The translations under genes and the position numbers were made by a program. Below the pieces are notes generated by a model. That model was not told the DNA's origin. It did no database searches and saw only the letters and a program-made list of their open reading frames with translations. A DNA stretch of 8,642 nt from Opitutia bacterium (lineage in GTDB: Bacteria; Verrucomicrobiota; Verrucomicrobiia; Opitutales; UBA953): assembly GCA_947463395.1 (NCBI GenBank), contig CANHRV010000035.1:1-8642 (forward strand). Direction: 5' to 3'. Each line of letters starts with the position of its first letter. Within the stretch, counting starts at the first letter, position 1. Shown one piece after another: positions 1 to 6,143 of the stretch.

Positions 1-366
1 AAAAAAGTCGATGTCTCTACTCTCAATGGCAAAGTAGTCGGATTATACTTCTCTGCCCAATGGCGAGGGCCTTGCCGTATTTTCACGCCCGAGTTAGTGA
101 AGTTTGCTAAACTCAACAAAGATAAATTTGCTGTGGTTTTTGTAAGCTTCGACCGGCCCGATGAAAAAGCCATGTTTGATTACATGAAAGAAATGAAAAT
201 GCCTTGGGCAGCACTACCTTACAAATCCGAAGCAGGCGAAAAAATCTCCCAAGAGAATAACGTTCAGCAAATCCCAACACTGCTTATTTACGATTCATCA
301 GGAAATCTCGTAACTAAAAACGGGCGTGATTTGGCTAGTGTTAAAAAGATTCTGAATTCGAAGTGA
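1..366 (+). CDS. Thioredoxin-like (nucleoredoxin/TlpA-type) protein, 3' part only, active site RxxC
   Basis: The reading frame is open from the left edge and gives 121 residues before TGA at 364-366, so the N-terminus lies outside the window. The fold signature is clear: a beta strand (VVGLYFSAQ) runs into W-R-G-P-C-R at visible residues 21-26, followed by FTPELVKF, a second strand (FAVVFVSFDR, 43-52), and the cis-proline loop QQIPTLLIYD with Pro92. This resembles the nucleoredoxin-like branch (WCPPCR..FTP..L) found in Verrucomicrobiota and Planctomycetes. In active members the motif is WCxPC; here the first, nucleophilic cysteine is Arg22 and only the second, Cys25, remains, so normal dithiol-disulfide exchange is not expected. 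A chaperone-like, monothiol or other non-redox role is possible but unproven. Any signal peptide would be in the missing part. The stop overlaps the GTG start of the next gene, which suggests co-translation. Confidence 0.85.
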   Translation, partial: KKVDVSTLNGKVVGLYFSAQWRGPCRIFTPELVKFAKLNKDKFAVVFVSFDRPDEKAMFDYMKEMKMPWAALPYKSEAGEKISQENNVQQIPTLLIYDSSGNLVTKNGRDLASVKKILNSK

Positions 367-818
367 GCTACCCCCGCAAGGTTTTGATTGTCTGCAAAGG
401 AAATATTTGTCGGTCGCCGACCGCTGAAGCCGTTTTGCGTATCAAGGCTTCTCAATTGGGCCTTGAACTCGAAATTGATTCTGCGGGCATCGAAAATTAT
501 CATTGTGGAAGCAAGCCAGACCCCAGAGCCATTAAACACGCACACCGAAGAGGTTATGATCTAACTTCACAAAAAGCACGGCAGATTGAGCCGAATGACT
601 TCAGCTATTTCGATGTCATTCTCGCCGCCGATAAATCCAATTTAACCGACCTCAAAAATCTTTGCCCAGCGGAACATCATTCGAAGTTGATGCTGTTTCT
701 CGGTCTACAAGACTTGATGGATCCCTATTGGGGGGACGCTGAACATTTTGAGGAAGTGCTCGATTTAATCGAAAAGCGCGCCGATTTTCTTTTAAAACAA
801 TGGCAACCTGGCAACTGA
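363..818 (+). CDS. Low-molecular-weight protein-tyrosine-phosphatase family protein
   Basis: The 151-residue product has the usual length for this family. The phosphate-binding loop is V-C-K-G-N-I-C-R-S-P, with catalytic Cys11 and Arg17 in the C-x5-R arrangement near the N-terminus. The general-acid aspartate is Asp120 in DPYWGD, and ILAADKSNLTDL (86-97) matches the conserved M/AD-x-SN-x2-DL segment. The family hydrolyses phosphotyrosine through a cysteinyl-phosphate intermediate and in bacteria often regulates envelope polysaccharide kinases; no such kinase is visible here. The arsenate-reductase relatives share the fold, but the DP-Y/W motif and lack of arsenic genes favour a phosphatase. 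The start is the GTG at 363, overlapping the previous stop as GTGA; there is no ATG near the N-terminus and the P-loop position requires this start. Its cytosolic substrate cannot be told from sequence. Confidence 0.93.
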   Translation: MSYPRKVLIVCKGNICRSPTAEAVLRIKASQLGLELEIDSAGIENYHCGSKPDPRAIKHAHRRGYDLTSQKARQIEPNDFSYFDVILAADKSNLTDLKNLCPAEHHSKLMLFLGLQDLMDPYWGDAEHFEEVLDLIEKRADFLLKQWQPGN

Positions 819-826
819 AAGGTTGC
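803..826 (+). terminator. Small hairpin at the end of the phosphatase gene (attenuator or weak terminator)
   Basis: GCAACCT at 803-809 pairs perfectly with AGGTTGC at 820-826 around a 10-base loop that contains the phosphatase stop codon. The right arm is followed by a pyrimidine-rich stretch (TCGTCTTTCTCC) rather than a clean T tract, so complete termination is doubtful. GGCAAC occurs twice in the left side (802-807 and 810-815), allowing an alternative 5-bp pairing. The hairpin would reduce read-through into, or translation of, the RelE-like gene. Confidence 0.3.
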
Positions 827-861
827 TCGTCTTTCTCCAAGCCGATTGGCTTGATGACATA

Positions 862-1215
862 ATGTACCAAGTCAATTTTAGTGATCAAGCCATGAGGGAG
901 TTGGCCAAGCTTCCCACCTTAGAACAAATGGAGGTCGTCGAGGCCTTTACTGCACTCACGCCTGAGTTGTTGTTAAGCGGGCACTCTGATTTAGGCAAAG
1001 TGAAGCGCGGCGGATTAACTTATCATCGATTACGCGTGGGCGAATTCCGTATCTATTTCGAAGCCGATGAGAAATCTCTTCTCGCTCACTATGTTCTCCA
1101 CCGTCACACCTTTGCTGATTTTGCTTTTCGCAGCCATTTACCCTTTGCCGAGGATGAAGCGCGAATCGAACAAGAAGGTGGATTTTGGAAATACTTGGAC
1201 GACAAAAAATCTTAA
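862..1215 (+). CDS. RelE/ParE-superfamily toxin-like protein without a visible antitoxin
   Basis: The ATG at 862 gives 117 residues and begins MYQVNFSDQAMRELAKLP, the usual start of a RelE fold (a strand then a helix with a conserved leucine). An upstream in-frame TTG at 823 would add 13 residues, but it lies inside a hairpin and the added residues do not look like the fold. The core YHRLRVGEFRIYFEAD (54-69) is the RelE signature in which basic residues and an R-x-G-x-[FY]-R strand contact ribosome and mRNA in true toxins; HYVLHRHTF follows as the last strand. About 27 extra charged residues follow at the C-terminus, making it longer than most RelE proteins. No antitoxin-sized gene lies on either side: the phosphatase is 43 bases upstream and pssA 2 bases downstream. 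It may be an orphan toxin, a domesticated RelE-fold regulator, or one whose partner is elsewhere. The fold is well supported; toxicity is not shown. Confidence 0.8.
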   Translation: MYQVNFSDQAMRELAKLPTLEQMEVVEAFTALTPELLLSGHSDLGKVKRGGLTYHRLRVGEFRIYFEADEKSLLAHYVLHRHTFADFAFRSHLPFAEDEARIEQEGGFWKYLDDKKS

Positions 1216-1217
1216 TC

Positions 1218-2096
1218 ATGTCTGATTCTCCTTCACCTAAACGCTACACATCACCCGAAGAGGCCGCTCATATTTATTTGCTGCCCAATTTGTTTACCGC
1301 GGGCAATATGCTGTGCGGTTTTTTAGCGATTAAAAACTGTATTGAAGCTCGTTTTTCCGATGCCCTTACCGCCCCAGAACGTGCTGACCATTATTTGATG
1401 GCTGTCTGGTTTATTCTTTTTGCCTGTGTTTGCGATTTATTCGATGGCCGCGTTGCTCGAGCCACTCATCGCGAATCCCTATTTGGCGCTGAATTCGATT
1501 CAATCGCTGACACGGTTTCCTTTGGAGTCGCTCCTGCGTTGATGGCTTGTTTTTTGATTATTAATCCCAACCAAAGCAAAGATATCCAACTGGTTACTTG
1601 GCTTTTAGCCTTCGTTTATTTGCTCTGCGCTGGCGTTCGGCTTGCTCGTTTTAATGTTCTAACCAATCCCTTGGTTCCTGGTAATGAGAAACGTGCAGCG
1701 GGCGGTGACTTCGTCGGCTTACCCAGCCCTGCCGCTGCGGGAATGATGGCTTCGCTTGTTCTGTCGTTATCAAAACTTTTACGTTTAACCGAACAGAAGG
1801 GGCCTCTCGATCAGGCTTTGCAGGCATGGTCTTGGGTTCTCTTACCTCTTATGCTCGTCATTTCTTACCTTATGATTAGCAATGTGCGCTTCCCCAGTTT
1901 TAAACAAATTAACTGGAATACCCGCACGCGAACCCGCGGCTTTATTTTTATTATCATTTCGGTTGGTGCGCTCTTTGCCTTACGTGAATTTGCCGTACCC
2001 CTTGTTTTTCTCAGTTACATTGTCTGGGGTGTGATTCGTCATTTCTTTCTCTTGAAAAAAGAAGAGACCGATCCTGCACCTGATGATGAACCATAG
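1218..2096 (+). CDS. pssA: CDP-diacylglycerol--serine O-phosphatidyltransferase (phosphatidylserine synthase)
   Basis: This integral membrane enzyme makes phosphatidylserine from CDP-diacylglycerol and serine, releasing CMP; a decarboxylase normally turns the product into phosphatidylethanolamine. The full CDP-alcohol phosphatidyltransferase motif DGx2ARx8Gx3Dx3D is present: Asp76-Gly77, Ala80-Arg81, Gly90, Asp94 and Asp98, in DGRVAR...GAEFDSIAD. The first segment YLLPNLFTAGNMLCGFLAI (20-38) is the typical PssA entry helix, and further hydrophobic helices follow up to FLSYIVWGVIRHFFLL. The acidic tail (KKEETDPAPDDEP) is probably cytosolic. The start is the ATG at 1218, two bases after the RelE-like gene, giving 292 residues; an earlier in-frame TTG at 1185 would overlap that gene and adds nothing conserved. 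No Shine-Dalgarno is seen, so translation is probably coupled. Alternatives such as PgsA are less likely, given the N-terminal NLFTAGNMLCGF pattern and the length. Confidence 0.93.
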   Translation: MSDSPSPKRYTSPEEAAHIYLLPNLFTAGNMLCGFLAIKNCIEARFSDALTAPERADHYLMAVWFILFACVCDLFDGRVARATHRESLFGAEFDSIADTVSFGVAPALMACFLIINPNQSKDIQLVTWLLAFVYLLCAGVRLARFNVLTNPLVPGNEKRAAGGDFVGLPSPAAAGMMASLVLSLSKLLRLTEQKGPLDQALQAWSWVLLPLMLVISYLMISNVRFPSFKQINWNTRTRTRGFIFIIISVGALFALREFAVPLVFLSYIVWGVIRHFFLLKKEETDPAPDDEP

Positions 2097-2103
2097 ATTT
2101 ACT

Positions 2104-2310
2104 TGTGAATAGTCCGTGGAAAATCTGCGGTTATCTCCTTTTGTGAATAACCAAAGATTTATTAACGGACTGAACACAGACTTCCAAAATTCACATCCCC
2201 TGCATTTTCAACGTTTTGGGACATTATCCACGGTATTCCGGGCCTTAAGATGATTACTTAATGTATTTATAAATAGATAAAGAACAGAGACATTCATTCA
2301 TTAAAAGTAA
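2104..2310. other. DnaA-box cluster with adjoining A+T-rich block (candidate oriC or DnaA-controlled dnaN promoter)
   Basis: Against the consensus TTWTNCACA, four 9-mers match with at most one mismatch: CTATTCACA (minus, 2104-2112), TTTTCCACG (minus, 2115-2123), TTATTCACA (minus, 2142-2150, perfect) and TTATCCACG (plus, 2224-2232). The second and fourth are inverted copies of an extended 11-mer ending CCACGG, with 10 of 11 bases shared. AGTCCGT at 2111-2117 and ACGGACT at 2165-2171 form a further inverted repeat around the perfect box. To the right, 2251-2310 is about 80% A+T (26 of 30 in 2251-2280), as expected of a DNA-unwinding element. The whole lies in the 260-base gap between pssA and dnaN. 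Boxes, unwinding-type block and neighbouring dnaN are the usual ingredients of a bacterial origin, but dnaA is absent here and a DnaA-regulated promoter would look similar. Confidence 0.6.
2245..2273 (+). promoter_or_regulatory. Putative sigma-70-type promoter of dnaN
   Basis: TTAAGA (2245-2250, 4 of 6 matches to TTGACA) and TATAAA (2268-2273, 5 of 6 to TATAAT) are separated by exactly 17 bases. Transcription would begin near 2280, leaving a leader of roughly 77 bases before the dnaN ATG. The plus-strand DnaA box at 2224-2232 sits 12 bases upstream of the -35 element, a position from which bound DnaA could affect RNA polymerase. In such A+T-rich DNA chance matches are easy, so this is tentative. 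Confidence 0.4.
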
Positions 2311-2356
2311 ACCGAGGTTGCCACTGACCCCTCTCCTGCCCAAATCTGTATCCATC

Positions 2357-3484
2357 ATGAAGTTCAAGGTAAACCGAAACCATTTCTTTAACGGCCTTTC
2401 CAGCGTTACCAACGTGGTTGGTAATCGTGCGACAATGCCCATCTTACAGAATGTTTTGATTGAAGCTGAAGGTGACACCGTAACTCTCACGACCACTAAT
2501 TTAGATTTAGGTATTTGTTGTCGAATCAAGGCAACCATTACATCTCCTGGCCGCATCACTCTACCCATTAAAAAACTCGGTTCCATCATTCGTTCACTTT
2601 CAGCTCAAGAAGCGACCGTAGAAATTACCGGCAAAGACCGTGTTAAAATCAGTTCAGGTAGCTCAGTCTTCACCATTGCTGGTTTACCCGCCGATCAATT
2701 CCCCCCACTCACCAGTTTCTCCAATCAATCATCGATTGCGATCAACCAAGAGGACTTGGGTGCGATGTTACGTAAAGTGAGTTATGCTCAATCAACCGAC
2801 GAAAATCGTTATATTCTCAACGGTGTTTTCTTTGAACTGGGTGGAGGAAAACTGACGGTCGTTGCTACGGATGGTCGTCGTCTTGCGAAATGTGAACGTG
2901 AACTTCCTGGTTCCGATAAGCCTTTATCTTTAATTTTACCCGCTCGCACGATTGCAGAACTTCAACGTCTCTTAAAGGCTGATGGCAAGGTACAGATTGT
3001 GAACAATGAGCGCCAAGTTAGCTTTACCATCGAAGTTCCTAAAAATGAAGAAGGCCTCGTGGATCGCATTCAATTAGTTTCTAAAGTAGTCGAAGGAAAT
3101 TATCCCAACTATCGCCAAGTCATTCCTAAAGATGCAGGAAATAAAGTCCGTCTCGATCGGGTTAATCTTTTAGATAGCGTGGGGCGTGCTTCATTGATGT
3201 GCGATGATCGTCACAACACCATCCGTCTTTCCGTTTCTAAGAAATCTCAAAATTTAGAAATTTCAGCCAAATCCGAATTAGGCGAAGCGCATGAACCGAT
3301 TGCCGTTAAGTATGATGGACCTGACGTGAATATTGCTTTCAACCCTGTTTATGTGATGGAGCCTTTAAAAGCGGTAACGGAAGACGAACTCGATTTCGAA
3401 TTTAAAGACGATATGTCACCCGGAGTTATCCGAGGTTTGAAAGAAGATTTTCTCTGTGTGGTCATGCCACAGAGAATTTCTTAA
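2357..3484 (+). CDS. dnaN: DNA polymerase III subunit beta (sliding clamp)
   Basis: The 375-residue product has the normal length for the beta clamp, the dimeric ring that tethers polymerase III to DNA. Diagnostic segments occur in order: the N-terminal MPILQNVLIEA (27-37), LPADQFPPL (110-118) closing domain 1, VVATDGRRLAKCE (168-180) in domain 2, the domain 3 entry LVSKVVEGNYPNYRQVIP (240-257), and the clamp C-terminus VVMPQRIS (368-375), which forms part of the partner-binding pocket. The start is the ATG at 2357, giving the standard MKFKVNRNHF beginning. An in-frame TTG at 2318 would add 13 residues not typical of the family, although GAGG directly abuts it. No Shine-Dalgarno precedes the ATG. 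The gene stands alone, without dnaA or recF, but directly follows a DnaA-box cluster. Its stop overlaps that of the convergent plsC gene. Confidence 0.97.
   Translation: MKFKVNRNHFFNGLSSVTNVVGNRATMPILQNVLIEAEGDTVTLTTTNLDLGICCRIKATITSPGRITLPIKKLGSIIRSLSAQEATVEITGKDRVKISSGSSVFTIAGLPADQFPPLTSFSNQSSIAINQEDLGAMLRKVSYAQSTDENRYILNGVFFELGGGKLTVVATDGRRLAKCERELPGSDKPLSLILPARTIAELQRLLKADGKVQIVNNERQVSFTIEVPKNEEGLVDRIQLVSKVVEGNYPNYRQVIPKDAGNKVRLDRVNLLDSVGRASLMCDDRHNTIRLSVSKKSQNLEISAKSELGEAHEPIAVKYDGPDVNIAFNPVYVMEPLKAVTEDELDFEFKDDMSPGVIRGLKEDFLCVVMPQRIS
3450..3476. terminator. Hairpin between convergent dnaN and plsC
   Basis: TTCTCTGTG (3450-3458) and CACAGAGAA (3468-3476) form a perfect 9-bp stem with a 9-base loop, inside the last dnaN codons. 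On the plus strand it is followed by TTTCTTAAAG, a poor T tract; on the minus strand by AAAATCTTC, so it is not a textbook intrinsic terminator for either gene. It lies across the end of dnaN and just beyond the end of plsC, where a shared bidirectional terminator would be expected. It could instead protect the mRNA 3' ends. Confidence 0.4.
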
Positions 3485-4125
3485 AGACCAGGGTCGGAGA
3501 CATCCTCGAGAGACTTAATCGCCGCCAAAATGCGTCGGGATGCCTCGACAGTACGGTCTGGGTGGGCTTTGCCAGGATCATAAATTTCTGGCGTTAAAGG
3601 CTTCCCAAAGCGCACCCGTAAACGCGCCCCCCCAACAGGAAAATGAGCGCCTCGAGGTAAAATATCTCGAGCACCACGGATGTGTATCGGCACGACGGGC
3701 ACGCCTGATTTACAAGCTAGTAATCCTGCCCCCGCTTTGGCGTCTTGGATTTGGCCATCTTGACTTCGTGTGCCCTCGGGGAAGATGAGCAGTCCATGCC
3801 CCGCACCGAGCGCCGAAAGGGCAACGCGAATCGCTCCGATATCCGCTTCACCACGGTCAAGGGGTATCGAATGACAGGCACGAATGACGGCACCAAAAAG
3901 GGGATTATCAAAAAGCGATTTACGAGCGATAAATGAAATCTCACGCGGAAGACAGGAGCCAATTAAGGGCGGATCCAACATGCTTTGATGATTGGAAGCG
4001 AGTAGACAACTTCCAGCCGGTACATTTTCCCATCCCTCCACATCCAAGGTCGAAAAGACTTCGATGAATGAACGAGCCCCGTGATAGACGGCTTGATAAA
4101 CGAGGTTACGGGATTGCAAAATCAT
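3481..4125 (-). CDS. plsC: 1-acyl-sn-glycerol-3-phosphate acyltransferase (PlsC family)
   Basis: The 214-residue protein carries the acyltransferase motifs in order: NHQSMLD with catalytic His46 and Asp51 (Hx4D), the SIPLDRG segment (86-92) with the substrate-contacting Arg91, FPEGTRS (115-121) which binds the glycerol phosphate, and the VVPIHIRGA block (144-152). PlsC enzymes acylate lysophosphatidate at position 2 to give phosphatidate, the precursor of CDP-diacylglycerol used by PssA. The N-terminus (LVYQAVYHGARSFIEVFSTL) is moderately hydrophobic and likely sits at the inner face of the membrane. Its ATG at 4125-4123 overlaps the aroA::cmk stop as ATGA, so translation is probably coupled; it is the last gene of the tyrA operon. 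Its TAA shares the TTAA palindrome with the dnaN stop. Specificity for lysophosphatidate rather than another lyso-lipid is assumed from the family. Confidence 0.92.
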   Translation of the reverse strand: MILQSRNLVYQAVYHGARSFIEVFSTLDVEGWENVPAGSCLLASNHQSMLDPPLIGSCLPREISFIARKSLFDNPLFGAVIRACHSIPLDRGEADIGAIRVALSALGAGHGLLIFPEGTRSQDGQIQDAKAGAGLLACKSGVPVVPIHIRGARDILPRGAHFPVGGARLRVRFGKPLTPEIYDPGKAHPDRTVEASRRILAAIKSLEDVSDPGL

Positions 4126-6143
4126 GAGACGTGCAGGGCTGGTGCAATGAGTCCCTCAATTTCTTGAACTACTTCTGCAAGCGAGAGTTTAGTATTATCA
4201 ATACGCACCGCACCCTGCGGACAAATCAAAGGTGCAGCCGTTCTGGTTGAATCGAGCAAATCTCTTTGTACTATCGAATCCGACTGTCCTTCACTGGAAC
4301 GGCGAAGCCGTCGAGCTTCCGCATCGGCTTCTAAGAAAATACGCAGGGTCGCTTGAGGAAGAACGACTGAACCAATGTCACGGCCTTCCATAATCAGTCC
4401 AGCAAAGCCAGAGGCTTGTGCAAGTTCAACCTGACTACGTTGATAGTTTAAGATATAATTTCTTACTACTGGTAGAGCAGCAAAGGCTGAAACCATTGCG
4501 TTAACTTCAGGGCTTCGAATTTCGGCTTCGGAAGCGATTTTTCCATTGAGCAAACAGTGTGATGAAAACCCACGCAGAGCTGAGCCTAGCTTAAATTGTG
4601 CGAGAGCTTTCTCTACTGAAGCAATATTCGTTGGTAACGCATTCGCTTTGAGCAATCCTACCGTGAGCGTGCGATAGTGTGCCCCAGTATCAACATGCAT
4701 TAATCCCAAGTGTTGTGCCACTGCACGTGCGGTGCTCGATTTTCCTGAAGCTGCTCCACCGTCGATGGCGATAGTCACAAACCGACTCCGCAGTGCCTCT
4801 AAAGCCTCAAAGAAACGGGGAAAAGTTTTTCCAGTACAACTTGGATCTTCAATTTTAATCCAAGGAGTTCCATCGCCCAATAAATCATACGAACCGAGAA
4901 TACCAAAACTCATCGCCATGCGATGATCTTCATAAGTGTGAATCGAGGTTGGACCTTTTTTAGCGGTCTTTAGTAAAGCCTCTCGACTCGGATAAATCGT
5001 AAGAGACGAAAGAGAAGTATCGGCTTGGAGGGCTTCGGGGGAAGGTTCGACTTTCACCCCTAATCGATTTAATTCCGTCGCCATCGCCAATAAACGATCC
5101 GTCTCTTGTTTACGAGTGTGAGCAATTTGGCGAATAACCGTTGGTTTATTCGCTAAGGGTGCAAGGGTTGCTAAGGTTAAGAAGGTGTCGGAGAACTGAT
5201 TAAAATCAAAATCGCCTCCGCGTAAATCTGACCAACTGTGCACTATAGCCGAGTCGCCCTCAAATCGTATGTCGGCCCCATACTGTTTTGCGACTTCCGC
5301 AAAAGCGGTGTCTCCTTGCAGTCCCTGGGGTTGATATCCCTGAAGTCGAACGCAGGCATCTTTGCCCGTTACCGCAGGTAAAGCGATAAAGTAACTAGCG
5401 GCCGTTGCATCGGGTTCGATAGGATAAATTTTCGGTGAGAGATAGGCTCCAGGATTAGGACAAAACCAACGACCTTGGGTGTCGCGAGAAAGTGGTCGCC
5501 CAAACTGAGCACACATTTTCTCGGTCATGACGACGAACGGCTCGGACACCGTTTCACCAGACATTTTAACTGACGCTCCCGCTCGTAATGGCAGAACCAT
5601 TAATAGCGCTGATAACAATTGCGAGCTGGCCGAGGCATCCACCGTTAAATCTTTGAGTTGTCCCGAGGTTTGCAGGATAAAAGGAAAGGCTTGGGCTGGT
5701 TTACCTTCAGCTGTGTAGGCAAAGGTTTGAGAAGAGGCTAAGGAGTTTAATAATCCCGACATTGGACGCGCACGCATGGCCACATCTCCATCCATGGCGT
5801 ATTTACCTTGATGAGAAAGAGCCAGAAATGCCGTGAGGAAACGCGCAGCCGTTCCCGCATTGCCGACATGTAGCGACCCTTCCTTGGCGGGAATATTTCC
5901 CGCCATTCCTTGAACGCGTATCGTTCCTGCAACTTCGTCGTCCAGAATCTTAAAGCCCAGGGTGCGTAGGGATTGGATTAGTATTTTGGTATCTCGACTG
6001 AATAAGGCGCCGGTCAAAAGCGTTTCTCCTTCAGCCAAAGCGGCTAAGATTAAAGCACGATTCGTGATACTCTTGGATCCAGGAATCTGAGCGACCCCCC
6101 GAGCGGGAGTGCGAAAAGGTTTAATTAGAAGCGACTCAGTCAT
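4122..6143 (-). CDS. aroA-cmk: Fusion of 3-phosphoshikimate 1-carboxyvinyltransferase (EPSP synthase) and cytidylate kinase
   Basis: One 673-residue frame holds two complete enzymes. Residues 1 to about 450 are AroA, which joins phosphoenolpyruvate to shikimate 3-phosphate: PGSKSITNRA (21-30), GNAGTAAR (94-101), PIEPDATAASYF (241-252), catalytic Asp319 in SDTFLTLATLA, RKQETDRL (344-351), YEDHRMAMSF (404-413) and Lys439 in CTGKTFPRFF. Residues about 454-673 are cytidylate kinase, which phosphorylates CMP and dCMP: P-loop GGAASGKSS (462-470), DTGAHYR (485-491, His where Met or Ile is common), GRDIGSVVLP (587-596), and the DSTRTAAPL nucleotide segment (631-639). The lid region between RRLRR and DSTR is shorter than in free-standing Cmk. 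The junction is only a few residues, with no stop or frameshift. The ATG (6143-6141) overlaps the tyrA stop and the stop overlaps plsC, both as ATGA. Such fusions are known in other bacteria, so this is unusual rather than new. Confidence 0.95.
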   Translation of the reverse strand: MTESLLIKPFRTPARGVAQIPGSKSITNRALILAALAEGETLLTGALFSRDTKILIQSLRTLGFKILDDEVAGTIRVQGMAGNIPAKEGSLHVGNAGTAARFLTAFLALSHQGKYAMDGDVAMRARPMSGLLNSLASSQTFAYTAEGKPAQAFPFILQTSGQLKDLTVDASASSQLLSALLMVLPLRAGASVKMSGETVSEPFVVMTEKMCAQFGRPLSRDTQGRWFCPNPGAYLSPKIYPIEPDATAASYFIALPAVTGKDACVRLQGYQPQGLQGDTAFAEVAKQYGADIRFEGDSAIVHSWSDLRGGDFDFNQFSDTFLTLATLAPLANKPTVIRQIAHTRKQETDRLLAMATELNRLGVKVEPSPEALQADTSLSSLTIYPSREALLKTAKKGPTSIHTYEDHRMAMSFGILGSYDLLGDGTPWIKIEDPSCTGKTFPRFFEALEALRSRFVTIAIDGGAASGKSSTARAVAQHLGLMHVDTGAHYRTLTVGLLKANALPTNIASVEKALAQFKLGSALRGFSSHCLLNGKIASEAEIRSPEVNAMVSAFAALPVVRNYILNYQRSQVELAQASGFAGLIMEGRDIGSVVLPQATLRIFLEADAEARRLRRSSEGQSDSIVQRDLLDSTRTAAPLICPQGAVRIDNTKLSLAEVVQEIEGLIAPALHVS

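Noticed and set aside
288..545. Minus-strand open frame opposite the thioredoxin-like and phosphatase genes
   Set aside because: It lies antisense to two well-supported genes and its translation shows no family motif.
363..818. Arsenate reductase (ArsC of the phosphatase fold)
   Set aside because: The DPYWGD general-acid motif and the absence of arsenic genes favour a tyrosine phosphatase, though the fold is shared.
2291..2302. CATT repeated three times before dnaN
   Set aside because: Three units in A+T-rich DNA are easily expected by chance and match no origin element I can name.
2318..2356. TTG at 2318 as the dnaN start
   Set aside because: GAGG touches the TTG with no spacer, and the extra 13 residues are not typical of clamps, whereas ATG at 2357 yields the standard N-terminus.
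2254..2589. Minus-strand open frame of 111 codons across the dnaN 5' region
   Set aside because: It is antisense to the certain dnaN coding sequence and to the A+T-rich upstream block, and its product shows no recognisable domain.
3540..3936. Plus-strand open frames opposite plsC
   Set aside because: plsC carries all its catalytic motifs on the minus strand; these frames are its complement and show no domains.
4760..4800. Sequencing error merging separate aroA and cmk genes
   Set aside because: Both halves are complete and in one frame with no stop, and the fusion type is known in other bacteria.
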